DNA of 62,587 bases from CAZRQL01 sp964602415 (GCA_964602415.1 CAZRQL010000021.1:1-62587); one strand, 5' to 3'; positions 8,212 to 16,886 are shown, numbered from the stretch's first letter. Numbers and translations: made by a program. The notes: generated by a model not told the origin, from the letters alone.

Positions 8212-8622
8212 ATGACAGATAAACAAAAACAAAAGGTAGAGTTCAACCACTTGATTATACTAGCCAAGGAGAAGCAGAAAACAGCAGATTTCATCACTCA
8301 GCTTTTGGATTTGCCGAAAGCAATACCGGCTCACGGTGCTACCCCTGATTTTTTTCTATGCCTATCATTTGATAATGATGTGATGGTATTAGTTACTGAA
8401 GTCAAGGAACACCCTATTGGCCATTACGCTTTTAAAGTATCCCCTAAACATTTTGATAGTATTGTTGAAAGATTAAAAACCAATCAACAAGATTTTTGGG
8501 TAGATACTCGGATGCAAAGACCTTGTGAATGGTATGAACAAGACAGTAAAAGAGGTTTTTACGTTATTGACCCATCAGGGCACGGTTTGGAAGTGTTGAC
8601 AAGCATCGAAAATAAATCATAG
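8212..8622 (+). CDS. VOC family protein
   Basis: This 136-residue protein has the VOC arrangement FNHLIILAKEKQKTADFITQLLDLP at the start and FYVIDPSGHGLEVLTS at the end. Candidate metal ligands are the first His (residue 12) and the C-terminal Glu. It is the fourth VOC gene in K2 and lies 14 bp before the beta-lactamase gene, in the same direction. The substrate is unknown. Confidence 0.8.
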   Translation: MTDKQKQKVEFNHLIILAKEKQKTADFITQLLDLPKAIPAHGATPDFFLCLSFDNDVMVLVTEVKEHPIGHYAFKVSPKHFDSIVERLKTNQQDFWVDTRMQRPCEWYEQDSKRGFYVIDPSGHGLEVLTSIENKS

Positions 8623-8636
8623 CTAGATATATTGTA

Positions 8637-9536
8637 ATGAAACAAATAATATCAATTACCTTGATTTTATCATTAACAATTTGCATTGCAAAGGCACAAA
8701 ATATTGAGAATCTTCGAAAGGAAATAGAAAGCATCATCGTTGATGTAAATGCAACCGTTGGTTTTGATGTTATCGGAATAAATGAAGTTGACACACTGTC
8801 CTACAATGGCATTACGCATTTCCCCATGCAAAGTGTTTTTAAATTTCACATTGCCGCCTTTATGCTTTCCGAAATAGATAAAGGTCGGTTTTCTTTACAT
8901 CAAAAAATAAAAATTCGAAAAAGTGAGCTGTTGCCCAGTTTATACAGTCCGTTGCGTGACAAATATCCGAAAGGTGTTACACTGAGCATCAAAGAGATTT
9001 TGGAATATATGGTTTCTAAAAGCGACAATGTGGCTTGCGATGTTTTGCTCAAATTATTAGGCGGACCTAAACCCGTTGAAGATTATTTTGCGGCCAATGG
9101 ATTTACCGATGTCTCTATTAAGATAAATGAAGAAACCATGCAAGGTAATTGGGACTTGCAGTTTCAAAATTGGACTACTCCTAAGGCAGCCAATCAAGCT
9201 TTAAAAGCATTCTACGAAAATGACAGGAAATTATTAACGGTTGAATCGCACCAATTACTTTGGAATCTTATGAAAAAAACAACCACGGGTAGCAAAAGAT
9301 TAAGAGGGCAATTGCCACAAAGCACAGTAGTAGCCCATAAGACGGGTTGGTCTGGATTGAATAAAGATACAGGCATCACAGCGGCCGTCAATAATATAGG
9401 TATTGTTTTTCTGCCCAATGGAGAGCACTTTTTTATCAGCGTCTTTGTAACCGATTCAAAAGTGAATTTTGAGACAAACGAAAACATTATCTCCTCCATT
9501 GCCAAAGTTATTTGGGATTATTATACCAAACATTAA
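8637..9536 (+). CDS. Class A beta-lactamase
   Basis: The 299-residue protein has a signal peptide ending near AKA-Q and all class A active-site motifs: Ser66-x-x-Lys69 (SVFK), the S129-D-N triad, an omega-loop Glu165 (NEETMQGNW) and K235-T-G. The QGNWDLQFQNWTTP loop and AHKTGWSG region resemble the Bacteroidota subclass A2 enzymes (CfxA, CME, PER and VEB relatives). It should hydrolyse beta-lactams in the periplasm; the spectrum cannot be read from sequence. It shares cassette K2 with arr. Confidence 0.92.
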   Translation: MKQIISITLILSLTICIAKAQNIENLRKEIESIIVDVNATVGFDVIGINEVDTLSYNGITHFPMQSVFKFHIAAFMLSEIDKGRFSLHQKIKIRKSELLPSLYSPLRDKYPKGVTLSIKEILEYMVSKSDNVACDVLLKLLGGPKPVEDYFAANGFTDVSIKINEETMQGNWDLQFQNWTTPKAANQALKAFYENDRKLLTVESHQLLWNLMKKTTTGSKRLRGQLPQSTVVAHKTGWSGLNKDTGITAAVNNIGIVFLPNGEHFFISVFVTDSKVNFETNENIISSIAKVIWDYYTKH

Positions 9537-9556
9537 AGAAGAGTGAATAAAGATTT

Positions 9557-9766
9557 ATGATAGAAGTTTTTAAAACAAGTATTGACTGTCAATGTGTTGC
9601 TAAGCAAATCGATTTGTTACTGACAGAACAATATCGGGATTTCAAAATCAATTTTGACCTGGAAGACTGCGACAGAATTATGAGAATAGAGGCTGAAGAC
9701 ATTCCAATCCAAGAAGTTGTATCCCTTGTAAATAGGTTAAATATAAACTGTGAAGTACTCAAATAA
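9557..9766 (+). CDS. Small ferredoxin-like-fold protein (69 aa)
   Basis: The sequence suggests a beta-alpha-beta-beta-alpha-beta fold like heavy-metal-associated domains (strand IEVFKTSI, helix VAKQIDLLLTEQY, strands KINFDLED and RIMRIEAED, helix QEVVSLVNRL). The canonical GMTCxxC motif is absent; CQC at residues 11-13 could bind metal. It sits 20 bp after the beta-lactamase and 15 bp before a DoxX-like gene. The function is unknown. Confidence 0.6.
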   Translation: MIEVFKTSIDCQCVAKQIDLLLTEQYRDFKINFDLEDCDRIMRIEAEDIPIQEVVSLVNRLNINCEVLK

Positions 9767-9781
9767 TAAAATATCAAGAAA

Positions 9782-10138
9782 ATGAAAATAGCACTCATTG
9801 CAATACAAGTAATCTTAGGACTGATTTTCCTGTTTACAGGCATCATCAAGCTGACCACACCCAAAGATAAACTTCCTGAAAAGGGCGTAACCGGATTTGA
9901 AGGAATAGCTCCAAAACTTATAAAATGGCTTGCAGCAACCGAAGTTGCAGGTGCCTCAGCTCTTTTGATTTTTAGCATTCCAATCTTACCAGAATTTCCC
10001 ATTAAAATTGCTACCACATGTTTCGCTTTGCTGATGGTTGCCGCAAGTTATCATCATTTGAAAAGGAAGGAGGGAAAAAATATGGGGGTTACATTGACCA
10101 TATTGCTTCTCTGTCTCTTCATCATTTTCTTTAAATGA
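9782..10138 (+). CDS. DoxX-like family membrane protein
   Basis: The 118-residue protein has four hydrophobic helices and the DoxX_2-type start IALIAIQVILGLIFLFTGIIKLTTPK, followed by GFEGIAPKLIKWLAATEVAGA. Such proteins are small inner-membrane components of unknown function. The stop overlaps the next start by 4 bp, so the two genes are likely co-expressed. Confidence 0.8.
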   Translation: MKIALIAIQVILGLIFLFTGIIKLTTPKDKLPEKGVTGFEGIAPKLIKWLAATEVAGASALLIFSIPILPEFPIKIATTCFALLMVAASYHHLKRKEGKNMGVTLTILLLCLFIIFFK

Positions 10139-10674
10139 AAAGAACAATTGCTACGGAAGTAGTCAATCAGGGTATCAATGTCGTCTATTCAGTCATTTTC
10201 TTGACACCCGTAGTTATATTTTGGATGGACCATTATCAGACCACTTATTTTATGTCGGTATTAGGGGCATCGTTACTAATGTTCATTTTGCCAAATAAAG
10301 TTTATGAATATGTACAACTGAGTAACTCAAAAAAATTCTATAGAGTCTTGGGAATACCTTGCTTCCAGCGATATACACAACAAGGCCTATTCGCTCAAAA
10401 ACTCATAAACTATATAAATGGTAATCAAACGAACTCACCAACACCACGAAACGTCAGCCAATTGAAAAGTCAAATAAGGAATTTTGAATCTTTTCATTAT
10501 GTCTGCTTTATTTTTTTCACACTGACCAATGTCTATGCATTATACCACGGTGAAGTGTTTCTTTCTCTAATCATTTTTTTAACAAATGTATTGTACAATA
10601 TCATACCGATTTTGATTCAGCAGTATAATCGAATTAGGTTAAACACAATGATAAAATATGGAGATAAATTCTGA
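10135..10674 (+). CDS. Unrecognised membrane protein
   Basis: I do not recognise this 179-residue protein. It has four predicted membrane segments (about residues 14-32, 39-56, 118-136 and 142-160) and a basic cytosolic stretch between the second and third containing FYRVLGIPCFQRYTQ. It overlaps neighbours on both sides (4 bp and 17 bp), so it belongs to the same transcription unit as the DoxX-like and acetyltransferase genes. Confidence 0.65.
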   Translation: MKRTIATEVVNQGINVVYSVIFLTPVVIFWMDHYQTTYFMSVLGASLLMFILPNKVYEYVQLSNSKKFYRVLGIPCFQRYTQQGLFAQKLINYINGNQTNSPTPRNVSQLKSQIRNFESFHYVCFIFFTLTNVYALYHGEVFLSLIIFLTNVLYNIIPILIQQYNRIRLNTMIKYGDKF

Positions 10675-11191
10675 GCAAAAATTACAGATTAGCAATACTA
10701 CCCTTCAAGACTTAGATAGGGTATTGTGGCTATTTGAGGAAGCCATCAACATGCAAAGTAATAACGGCTATAAAGTGTGGGAAAGCATTGACAAGGAATC
10801 ATTGCAACAAGACATAAAGAAGGGCTTACAATACAAAATTACCATCGATGCAGACATACTTTGTATTTTCAGCATTCAGTACAATGACCCATTCATATGG
10901 CGTGACAGAGATAAAAATGATGCGATATACTTACACCGTATCGTAACGAACCCGAATTTTAAAGGTCAAAAATTGTTCGAAAAAGTCTTGACTTGGGCGA
11001 TAGAACTTGCTAGAAAGGAAAACAAAAGGTTCATAAGAATGGACACTTGGGCAGACAATTTTCAACTCATTGAATACTATAAGTTGTTTGGGTTTCAGTT
11101 TATAGAAAATTACAAAACGACCGACACAGAAGAACTGCCCCTTCAAAATCGAAATCTTAACGTTGCATTATTGGAGTTGACCTTGAACTAA
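10658..11191 (+). CDS. GNAT-family N-acetyltransferase
   Basis: The 177-residue protein shows the GNAT fold with acetyl-CoA-binding strand and loop around LHRIVTNPNFKGQKLFEKVLTWAIELA, then RMDTWADNFQLIEYYKLFGFQF, the typical beta-5/beta-6 region. It transfers an acetyl group to an unknown amine. It is the last gene of cassette K2, ending 21 bp before the inverse core of the next attC-like site. Confidence 0.85.
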   Translation: MEINSEQKLQISNTTLQDLDRVLWLFEEAINMQSNNGYKVWESIDKESLQQDIKKGLQYKITIDADILCIFSIQYNDPFIWRDRDKNDAIYLHRIVTNPNFKGQKLFEKVLTWAIELARKENKRFIRMDTWADNFQLIEYYKLFGFQFIENYKTTDTEELPLQNRNLNVALLELTLN

Positions 11192-11212
11192 CAAAACAGG
11201 ACAGAACAACGA

Positions 11213-11349
11213 CCCGCTAACATCGGTTTTGCGTAATGGCGGGTTTAGTTCTAAATTGTAACTTTGTTCATCTATTCGACATTTGTGACAGGTTGACAGT
11301 GTAGTGCTTCTAAGTCCGCCACTACGCAAAGCCGAAAACCGTTAGCGGG
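11213..11349 (+). other. attC-like site R3
   Basis: The inverse core CCCGCTAAC (11213-11221) is the reverse complement of the core opening K2 (GTTAGCGGG at 1873) and also of this site's own core (GTTAGCGGG, 11341-11349). The left arm TCGGTTTTGCGTAATGGCGG pairs with CCGCCACTACGCAAAGCCGA. The only irregularities are a T·G wobble and the A·C mismatch six pairs below the apex. A alone faces AAACC in the asymmetric bulge. The terminal loop is long (about 60 nt). Confidence 0.88.
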
Positions 11350-11415
11350 CATTGTAACAGACGACCCACCAAGACAGAGAATTTTAACCCGACAATAAAA
11401 AAAATCAAAAATAAA

Positions 11416-11447
11416 TTTGCGAAACCGAAAAGTTGCACATATATTTG
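11416..11447 (+). promoter_or_regulatory. Bacteroidota-type promoter of cassette K3
   Basis: TTTG (11416-11419), a 20-bp spacer and TATATTTG (11440-11447) match the Bacteroidota consensus. It overlaps a longer in-frame ORF start at 11433 and so fixes the ArsR start at 11481. Confidence 0.65.
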
Positions 11448-11480
11448 CAACCGATTAGTTTCATTAAAATAAATAGACAA

Positions 11481-11801
11481 ATGCGTAGAGACATTTTTCA
11501 AGCTGTTGCAGACCCCACAAGACGAGCAATTATCGTCTTAATTGCATTACAAGCAATGACACCAAACGCCATTGCTGAAAACTTTAACACGACACGACAA
11601 GCTGTATCAAAACATTTACGCATTTTGACAGAATGTGAGCTTGTAAAACAAGAACAAAAAGGGAGAGAAATTTATTACTCACTTGAAATTGACAAAATGA
11701 AAGAAATTGACAAGTGGATAGAACAATTCAGAAAGATTTGGGAAACCCGATTCAACCAACTTGACAAAGTGTTATCAACAATTAAAAAACAGAAAAAATG
11801 A
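11481..11801 (+). CDS. ArsR-family transcriptional regulator
   Basis: From the ATG at 11481 the protein is 106 residues, beginning MRRDIFQAVADPTRRAIIVLIAL. It has an ArsR winged helix with recognition segment AIAENFNTTRQAVSKHLRILTECELV and wing QKGREIYYSLE. No metal-binding Cys pair is present, so it belongs to the group that pairs with SRPBCC genes rather than to metal sensors. An earlier start would lie on the promoter. The stop overlaps the next gene by 4 bp. Confidence 0.88.
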   Translation: MRRDIFQAVADPTRRAIIVLIALQAMTPNAIAENFNTTRQAVSKHLRILTECELVKQEQKGREIYYSLEIDKMKEIDKWIEQFRKIWETRFNQLDKVLSTIKKQKK

Positions 11802-12295
11802 ATAATCTATTATTTGACTTCACAGTTGACAAATCAACAAAGATGGTATTCGTAACAAGAGAATTTGAAGCCGACCAATCATTAGTATGGGATGCCTTTA
11901 CAAAAAAAGAAATCCTCGACCAATGGTGGGCTCCAAAACCCTTTGAATCAAAAACAAAAGTTATGGACTTTAAAGTAGGTGGACGAAGATTTTATGCAAT
12001 GGAAAGTGCAGAAGGGCAGGAATTAAATTATTCAATTCAAACTTATACAGCTATTTCACCAAAAACTAATTTCAAGTTTGAAAGTGTGTTTGCCGATAAA
12101 GACGAAAATCCTTTACCTCCAGGTTCGTCTTGGGATTTGACTTTTAGTGAAGCGAATGGAATAACAAAAGTGATTATTTCAATTCATAACCAATCACTTG
12201 AAAGAATGGAAAAGATGATTGAAATGGGTTTTAAGGAAGGATTTACAATGACTTTGATTGAACTCGAAAGTCTATTATCCAAAATAAAAAAATAA
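11798..12295 (+). CDS. SRPBCC domain (AHSA1-type) protein
   Basis: The 165-residue protein contains the START-like SRPBCC signature: VTREFEADQSLVWDAFTKKEILDQWWAPKPFESK, a central GGRRFYAMES and a C-terminal helix EMGFKEGFTMTLIELESLL. The fold has a deep hydrophobic pocket; Aha1-like Hsp90 activators and CalC belong here. ArsR-SRPBCC pairs of this kind are common and the ligand is unknown. It is translationally coupled to the ArsR gene. Confidence 0.88.
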   Translation: MNNLLFDFTVDKSTKMVFVTREFEADQSLVWDAFTKKEILDQWWAPKPFESKTKVMDFKVGGRRFYAMESAEGQELNYSIQTYTAISPKTNFKFESVFADKDENPLPPGSSWDLTFSEANGITKVIISIHNQSLERMEKMIEMGFKEGFTMTLIELESLLSKIKK

Positions 12296-12300
12296 CAAAA

Positions 12301-12918
12301 ATGAAAAACACAATTCAGAAAAGTACAAGAAAAATAATTACAATGACATTTGTTACACTTGATGGTGTGATGCAGGCAGCAGGGGGTCATGAAGAAGGTT
12401 TTGATTATGGTGGTTGGGAGATGCCCTTTCAGGCTGATGAGATGATGGGAACTTTTATGGCTGAATATATGAAGGGTTCATTCGAACTTCTACTTGGCAA
12501 AAAGACTTATGACATATTTGCTTCATTTTGGCCAACTGCTCCAGATTTCATTGAAGCCAAAAAGCCATTTAATGAAACAAAAAAGTATGTGGTTTCGCAC
12601 AAGGAATTTGAGCCAGATTGGGGAAATTCATTCTGCATTACTGGAGATATTGTTTCCAAAATAAATAAACTGAAAGAAGAGGATGGGCCTGATTTGTGGG
12701 TACATGGAAGTGGAAATCTTATTCAGACTTTACTTAAACATAGTTTGATAGATAAGATGATAATTTCAATTCATCCACTTACTATTGGTAAAGGTAAGCG
12801 GCTTTTCGATGAAGGTACTCAAGCTGACATGATGAAGTTAGTTGATTCTAAAATATCACCAATGGGCATCATCTTTACTACCTATGAAAGGATTGGGGAA
12901 TTTAAAGTAACTGGTTAG
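12301..12918 (+). CDS. RibD C-terminal/dihydrofolate-reductase-family protein
   Basis: The 205-residue protein carries the RibD_C/DHFR-like fold: ITMTFVTLDGVMQAAGG at the N-terminus, LLGKKTYDIFASFWP, KYVVSHKEFEPDWGNS and LWVHGSGNLIQTLLKHSLID with the NADPH-binding GSG. It is likely an NADPH-dependent reductase of unknown substrate rather than folate DHFR. It follows the SRPBCC gene by 5 bp and ends cassette K3. Confidence 0.87.
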   Translation: MKNTIQKSTRKIITMTFVTLDGVMQAAGGHEEGFDYGGWEMPFQADEMMGTFMAEYMKGSFELLLGKKTYDIFASFWPTAPDFIEAKKPFNETKKYVVSHKEFEPDWGNSFCITGDIVSKINKLKEEDGPDLWVHGSGNLIQTLLKHSLIDKMIISIHPLTIGKGKRLFDEGTQADMMKLVDSKISPMGIIFTTYERIGEFKVTG

Positions 12919-12990
12919 GCGTCAATAATAAATCAGCGATTTAACTAAAAATGAAGAATACAAAATTAATATATCAAACAAAAACAACGA

Positions 12991-13127
12991 CCCGCTAACA
13001 GGCGTTTGGCTCAATGGCGGGTGAAGTGGTTAATTGAGCATTCTACCTCGCATCAACTTTTGTGGTGTATTGACAGTTTTGTGCTCCGAAATCCGCCACT
13101 GCGCCAAGCGGAGCGGTCGTTACAAGC
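12991..13127 (+). other. attC-like site R4
   Basis: The inverse core CCCGCTAAC (12991-12999) mirrors the core that opens K3 (GTTAGCGGG, 11341). Its own core is a different word, GTTACAAGC (13119-13127), which reappears inverted at 16547. The apical stem is TGGCGG/CCGCCA with the A·C mismatch below. The right arm GCGCCAAGCGGAGCGGTC is shared with R1b and R6. An open frame at 13006-13224 across it is not a gene. Confidence 0.85.
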
Positions 13128-13180
13128 AAGCATAGCGACCGACACAGCATCCATCAAACAGACAAACAAAATATTGACGA

Positions 13181-14947
13181 ATGACAATAAAACCAAAAAT
13201 TACAGAACTCCTCAAACGACTTAATGATGGAGTATTTGAAAAAGAAAATGTAATCGCTTTGACACTTCTTTCAGCAGTTGCAGGAGAAAGTATTTTTCTT
13301 TTGGGTGCTCCAGGCGTTGCAAAAAGTTTAATTGCAAGACGACTAAAATATGCATTCAAAGACGGCAGTTCATTTGAATATTTAATGAACCGATTCAGCA
13401 CACCAGACGAAATTTTTGGACCCGTTTCTATCAAACAACTTCGTGACGAAGACAAATATCAAAGAGTTGTTGAAAATTACTTACCCTCTGCGACAGTTGT
13501 ATTCCTTGACGAAATTTGGAAAGCAGGACCTTCAATACAAAACGCTTTACTTACAATCCTAAACGAAAAAATTTACAGAAATGGTGATGTAGTAATTGAC
13601 CCAGTTCCTATGAAAGCTTTAATTTCAGCATCAAACGAACTTCCAAGTAAAGGTGAAGGACTTGAAGCACTTTGGGACAGGTTTCTTGTTCGAATTGTTG
13701 TTGACGGTGTTCAAGACAAGCAGAACTTTAATGATATGATTTCAAAATCGTTAAACTCATATTCAGACACGGTTACGGAACTTCTAAAAATATCAAATGA
13801 CGAATACAACAAATGGAGTAAAGACATTGATAATATTGAAATTCCAATTAGTATCTTTAATGTAATTCACATCATCCGTAAATACATTGACCAACACAAT
13901 AAACGTGAAGAAAATAAGGACAAGCAAATTTACATTTCCGACCGAAGGTGGAGAAAAACAGTAAGACTATTAAGAACATCAGCGTTTTTGAATGACCGAA
14001 ATTCAATTGACCTTATGGACTGTTTTTTAATAAAAGACTGCCTTTGGAATGAAACCGAACAAATTCAAACTGTTTCACAGTTTGTAAAAGATGCAATCCA
14101 AAAACACGGTTATTCATTGACTTTAAATCTTACCGACATTAAAGAAGAACTATCAGAATTTTGGCATGAAGTTCAAGACGAAACAAGTCATATGAAGCCA
14201 ATACAAATTCCAAAGAAACATTATCAGCATTTTTATTTAATAGAAGGTTTTCCAAGGCCACTTTTCAAAATCACAGACTATGACTCTTTGGGTGATGATT
14301 ACAAAAATGTTGTATTCTACAATGATTCAAGTGATGATTATAACAGAAGGCAGTATGCTACAAATTATTCTGTTAAATTAAGTAACAAGCCAAATCATAT
14401 TGTTCACGATGGACAACTGAAAAAATTGGTTGTTGAAGATTTTGAAAAGCTGGCAACTAAAAGACCACATCCTGCTGTTAAAAAAGAGTGGGACAAAAGA
14501 GTGAAGGTTGTTTTGACTACAACAAGCAATTTGAAATCTCAAATTGAACATTTCAAATCAAATGACCTAAAACACATTCGAGTAAATTTGTTTGTTAATC
14601 AAATGTTTGCAGACATAGTAGAAGATAATTTGTTCCAAATTGGAAAAGAAATTGAAAAGTTAGAATTGGAGGTAAACCGTATTCAACACTATTATGAAAA
14701 TGTTGAAAATGATGTTTTAATTGAAGGTTCTATACAAGGACTTTTACAAAATACAACTTTTGAACTGCGAGAATTAAATGAAGAGTTTGAAGAATGGATA
14801 TATGACGAATTAGAAAACCACGGTATAACTACGTCAAATGATTTTCTTGCTAAAGATTTGAATTACTATGAAGAAAACACGCAAATAGACGAGGACACTT
14901 TTAATAATTTGAAAAATGCAATTGACACAAAGTTGAAAAATGGATAA
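13181..14947 (+). CDS. RavA-like MoxR-family AAA+ ATPase
   Basis: The 588-residue protein starts like RavA (LLKRLNDGVFEKENVIALTLLSAVAGESIFLLG). Walker A is GAPGVAKS (residues 42-49), Walker B is VVFLDEIWKAG (about 107-117), and ISASNELPSKGEGLEALWDRF holds the sensor and Arg-finger region. The long C-terminal half is helical and charged. MoxR ATPases act as chaperone-like remodelers paired with VWA proteins; here the next gene is the VWA partner, overlapping by 8 bp. No clear promoter is visible in the 54 bp after the cassette core. Confidence 0.88.
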   Translation: MTIKPKITELLKRLNDGVFEKENVIALTLLSAVAGESIFLLGAPGVAKSLIARRLKYAFKDGSSFEYLMNRFSTPDEIFGPVSIKQLRDEDKYQRVVENYLPSATVVFLDEIWKAGPSIQNALLTILNEKIYRNGDVVIDPVPMKALISASNELPSKGEGLEALWDRFLVRIVVDGVQDKQNFNDMISKSLNSYSDTVTELLKISNDEYNKWSKDIDNIEIPISIFNVIHIIRKYIDQHNKREENKDKQIYISDRRWRKTVRLLRTSAFLNDRNSIDLMDCFLIKDCLWNETEQIQTVSQFVKDAIQKHGYSLTLNLTDIKEELSEFWHEVQDETSHMKPIQIPKKHYQHFYLIEGFPRPLFKITDYDSLGDDYKNVVFYNDSSDDYNRRQYATNYSVKLSNKPNHIVHDGQLKKLVVEDFEKLATKRPHPAVKKEWDKRVKVVLTTTSNLKSQIEHFKSNDLKHIRVNLFVNQMFADIVEDNLFQIGKEIEKLELEVNRIQHYYENVENDVLIEGSIQGLLQNTTFELRELNEEFEEWIYDELENHGITTSNDFLAKDLNYYEENTQIDEDTFNNLKNAIDTKLKNG

Positions 14948-16529
14948 TCAGTTTAGCAAATTTGAAACTTTCGGCACAATTGCCGACCCTGCTAAACGAA
15001 AAAAATTAGCAGAAACAATTTTTGAGCAAATAACAAAAGAAACAGAAAAAGGAATTGGCTTCGCCAATTCCGATACTGATAATTTTGCTGATGCCATTAA
15101 AATTATTCTTGCTAATGAAACAATGAAAGAACTTTGTAAACAAGACAAAGAACTTGCAGAAAAAATTACCCAAGACATTCTTGATTTTATAAATAAAACT
15201 AAAAAGCAGATTAACAAGACGGACAGCCCTTTTGAAAAGGAAACCGAGCTTTTAACGGACTTTGATAAAACAAATAAAACCAAGTTTGAAAACGACTGGC
15301 AAACTGTTAATTCTTTCATTGAACAGACATATGTTAAAAAAGAGTTAGACAATAATTTTTACGAGAAGGAATTTAGTAGAAGTTTAGACGATAAAATAAA
15401 AAGCGAAAAGGAGAAGACAAGTTTTGAAAGTGTAAAAGAACATTTCACAGAAAAGTGGGACGAGTTACTTTTTAAAAAGAAAACAAAATGGGAACTTGAA
15501 ATAATTGAAGAACAACGCAAGAAATTTTGCGAAGAACTTTACAAACAAATTGAAGAACTTAAAAAACTTCAAGAAGCATTAGAACCCTTTACAAATGAAT
15601 TAGGCAGACTTTGGGATATGAGTAAAGGAAATTGGCAAAAAGCCAATTTAGACATTTTAAAAAGATATGCAGAACTTTTAAAGAAAGACAAATCACTCAA
15701 AGACCTTGCAGAAATGTTAGGTAAAATGCGACAAGCTGAAAAGGAATTTGAAGAAGAAATCTTTAGTAATATTTCTATAAAGCCAGAATGGAAAGCAGAA
15801 CACGCCAGTAAAGCCGACCTAATTGGAATTAGAGAAAGTGATGATTTAAGTAGCTTGCTACCATCCGAAACTGCATTACTTTCTGACGAAACTATGCAAT
15901 CGGTTTTCTTCAAAAAGTTTGCAGAAAAGAAACTTCAAACATTTGAATATCAAGCCAAAGTTTTATCATTCAAAGAAGAAGAGTTTCAAGACAAAAGACA
16001 AAAGGAAAAGGAAGAAGCTCAAGGGCCATTTATTATTTGTGTTGACACAAGCGGTTCTATGCACGGAACACCCGAAACAGTTGCAAAAACACTTTGTTTT
16101 GCCATTCTAAAAATTGCAATTAGGGACAACAGAAAATGCTATTTAATTTCATTCTCGACAGGTATAGAAACGTTAAACTTAACAGACCTTAAAAATTCAC
16201 TTGACAAAATCATACAGTTTTTATCAATGAGTTTTAACGGTGGCACAGACGCAACACCTGCAATGAGAGAAGCACTTCGTATTCTATCAACAGCGGACTA
16301 TAAAAAAGCAGACGTAATTATGCTTTCCGACTTTGTAATGTCAGCGTTCGACAAGGCAACGCAAGACCAAATTTTGAAAGCAAAAGAAAACAAAACTAAA
16401 TTTCATAGTTTAGTAGTTGGTAACAGCCAAAACCCAGCGACAATTGCGGACTTCGACAATAACTGGTTTTACGACACGAACAACCCAAACAGTATTTTGA
16501 CACTTGTAAAAAATATAAGCGACCTATGA
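14940..16529 (+). CDS. ViaA-like VWA domain protein
   Basis: The 529-residue protein has a long, highly charged helical N-terminal region (residues 1-345, Lys/Glu-rich, probable coiled coil). A C-terminal von Willebrand A domain has the MIDAS motif D369-T-S-G-S373 in FIICVDTSGSMHG, with FNGGTDATPAMREAL and MLSDFVMS completing the metal site. It is the partner of the overlapping RavA-like ATPase. RavA-ViaA in enterobacteria acts on respiratory complexes and aminoglycoside response; a role here, including defence, is unproven. Confidence 0.88.
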   Translation: MDNQFSKFETFGTIADPAKRKKLAETIFEQITKETEKGIGFANSDTDNFADAIKIILANETMKELCKQDKELAEKITQDILDFINKTKKQINKTDSPFEKETELLTDFDKTNKTKFENDWQTVNSFIEQTYVKKELDNNFYEKEFSRSLDDKIKSEKEKTSFESVKEHFTEKWDELLFKKKTKWELEIIEEQRKKFCEELYKQIEELKKLQEALEPFTNELGRLWDMSKGNWQKANLDILKRYAELLKKDKSLKDLAEMLGKMRQAEKEFEEEIFSNISIKPEWKAEHASKADLIGIRESDDLSSLLPSETALLSDETMQSVFFKKFAEKKLQTFEYQAKVLSFKEEEFQDKRQKEKEEAQGPFIICVDTSGSMHGTPETVAKTLCFAILKIAIRDNRKCYLISFSTGIETLNLTDLKNSLDKIIQFLSMSFNGGTDATPAMREALRILSTADYKKADVIMLSDFVMSAFDKATQDQILKAKENKTKFHSLVVGNSQNPATIADFDNNWFYDTNNPNSILTLVKNISDL

Positions 16530-16546
16530 CGACCGAAAGAATGCCA

Positions 16547-16682
16547 GCTTGTAACAGCACCTACAAGAAATTGGCGGTTCAGTGGTTAAATGAAGCTTTG
16601 TGCTTCGTAGCAAGTTCAGTGGTGGCAGACAGTTTTCGTCTCCGAAATCGCCAACTTCTTGTAGCTGCAAAACGTTATGCGT
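16547..16682 (+). other. attC-like site R5 (divergent stem)
   Basis: The inverse core GCTTGTAAC (16547-16555) is the exact reverse complement of the core opening K4 (GTTACAAGC, 13119). The stem sequence differs from R2-R4: GCACCTACAAGAAATTGGCG pairs with CGCCAACTTCTTGTAGCTGC, yet keeps the A·C mismatch six pairs below the apex and the A/AAAAC bulge. The core is GTTATGCGT (16674-16682). The apical stem TTGGCG/CGCCAA replaces TGGCGG/CCGCCA, a compensatory change. Confidence 0.85.
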
Positions 16683-16751
16683 CACCCTAAAAAGACGACC
16701 CTGCAACATTGAACGGACAGAAAAAAACAAACCCACCACACATTTAGCACA

Positions 16752-16795
16752 TTTGGTTTTGCCCGACACACGAGCCGAACCCTCGCAAAACCAAA
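16752..16795 (+). repeat. Hairpin H1 upstream of mer genes
   Basis: TTTGGTTTTGC (16752-16762) and GCAAAACCAAA (16785-16795) form a perfect 11-bp stem. The loop contains CACACGAGCCGAACCC, which resembles the loop of a second hairpin at 19644-19689 although the stems are unrelated. It lies between the cassette core and the mer promoter. The role is unknown; no U-tract follows, so it is not a typical terminator. Confidence 0.6.
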
Positions 16796-16854
16796 AGAGC
16801 TTAATCTCCCACCCGCTGACAAAAATAACGACTTCCCGAAAATATATTTAAGTA

Positions 16855-16886
16855 TTTGCTAAAATAAGAAACTATTTATATCTTTG
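16855..16886 (+). promoter_or_regulatory. Promoter of the mer operon
   Basis: TTTG (16855-16858), a 20-bp spacer and TATCTTTG (16879-16886) match the Bacteroidota promoter, 31 bp before the ArsR-type gene. The AT-rich region around it, with AAATATATTTAAGTATTTG, could hold the operator for the encoded repressor. Confidence 0.65.

Noticed and set aside
13006..13224. Open frame across attC-like site R4
   Set aside because: It runs through the hairpin arms and loop, has no ribosome site or recognisable protein, and its frame overlaps the ATPase start. Similar frames at 16524-16769, 16600-16851 and 19611-19875 also cross hairpins.
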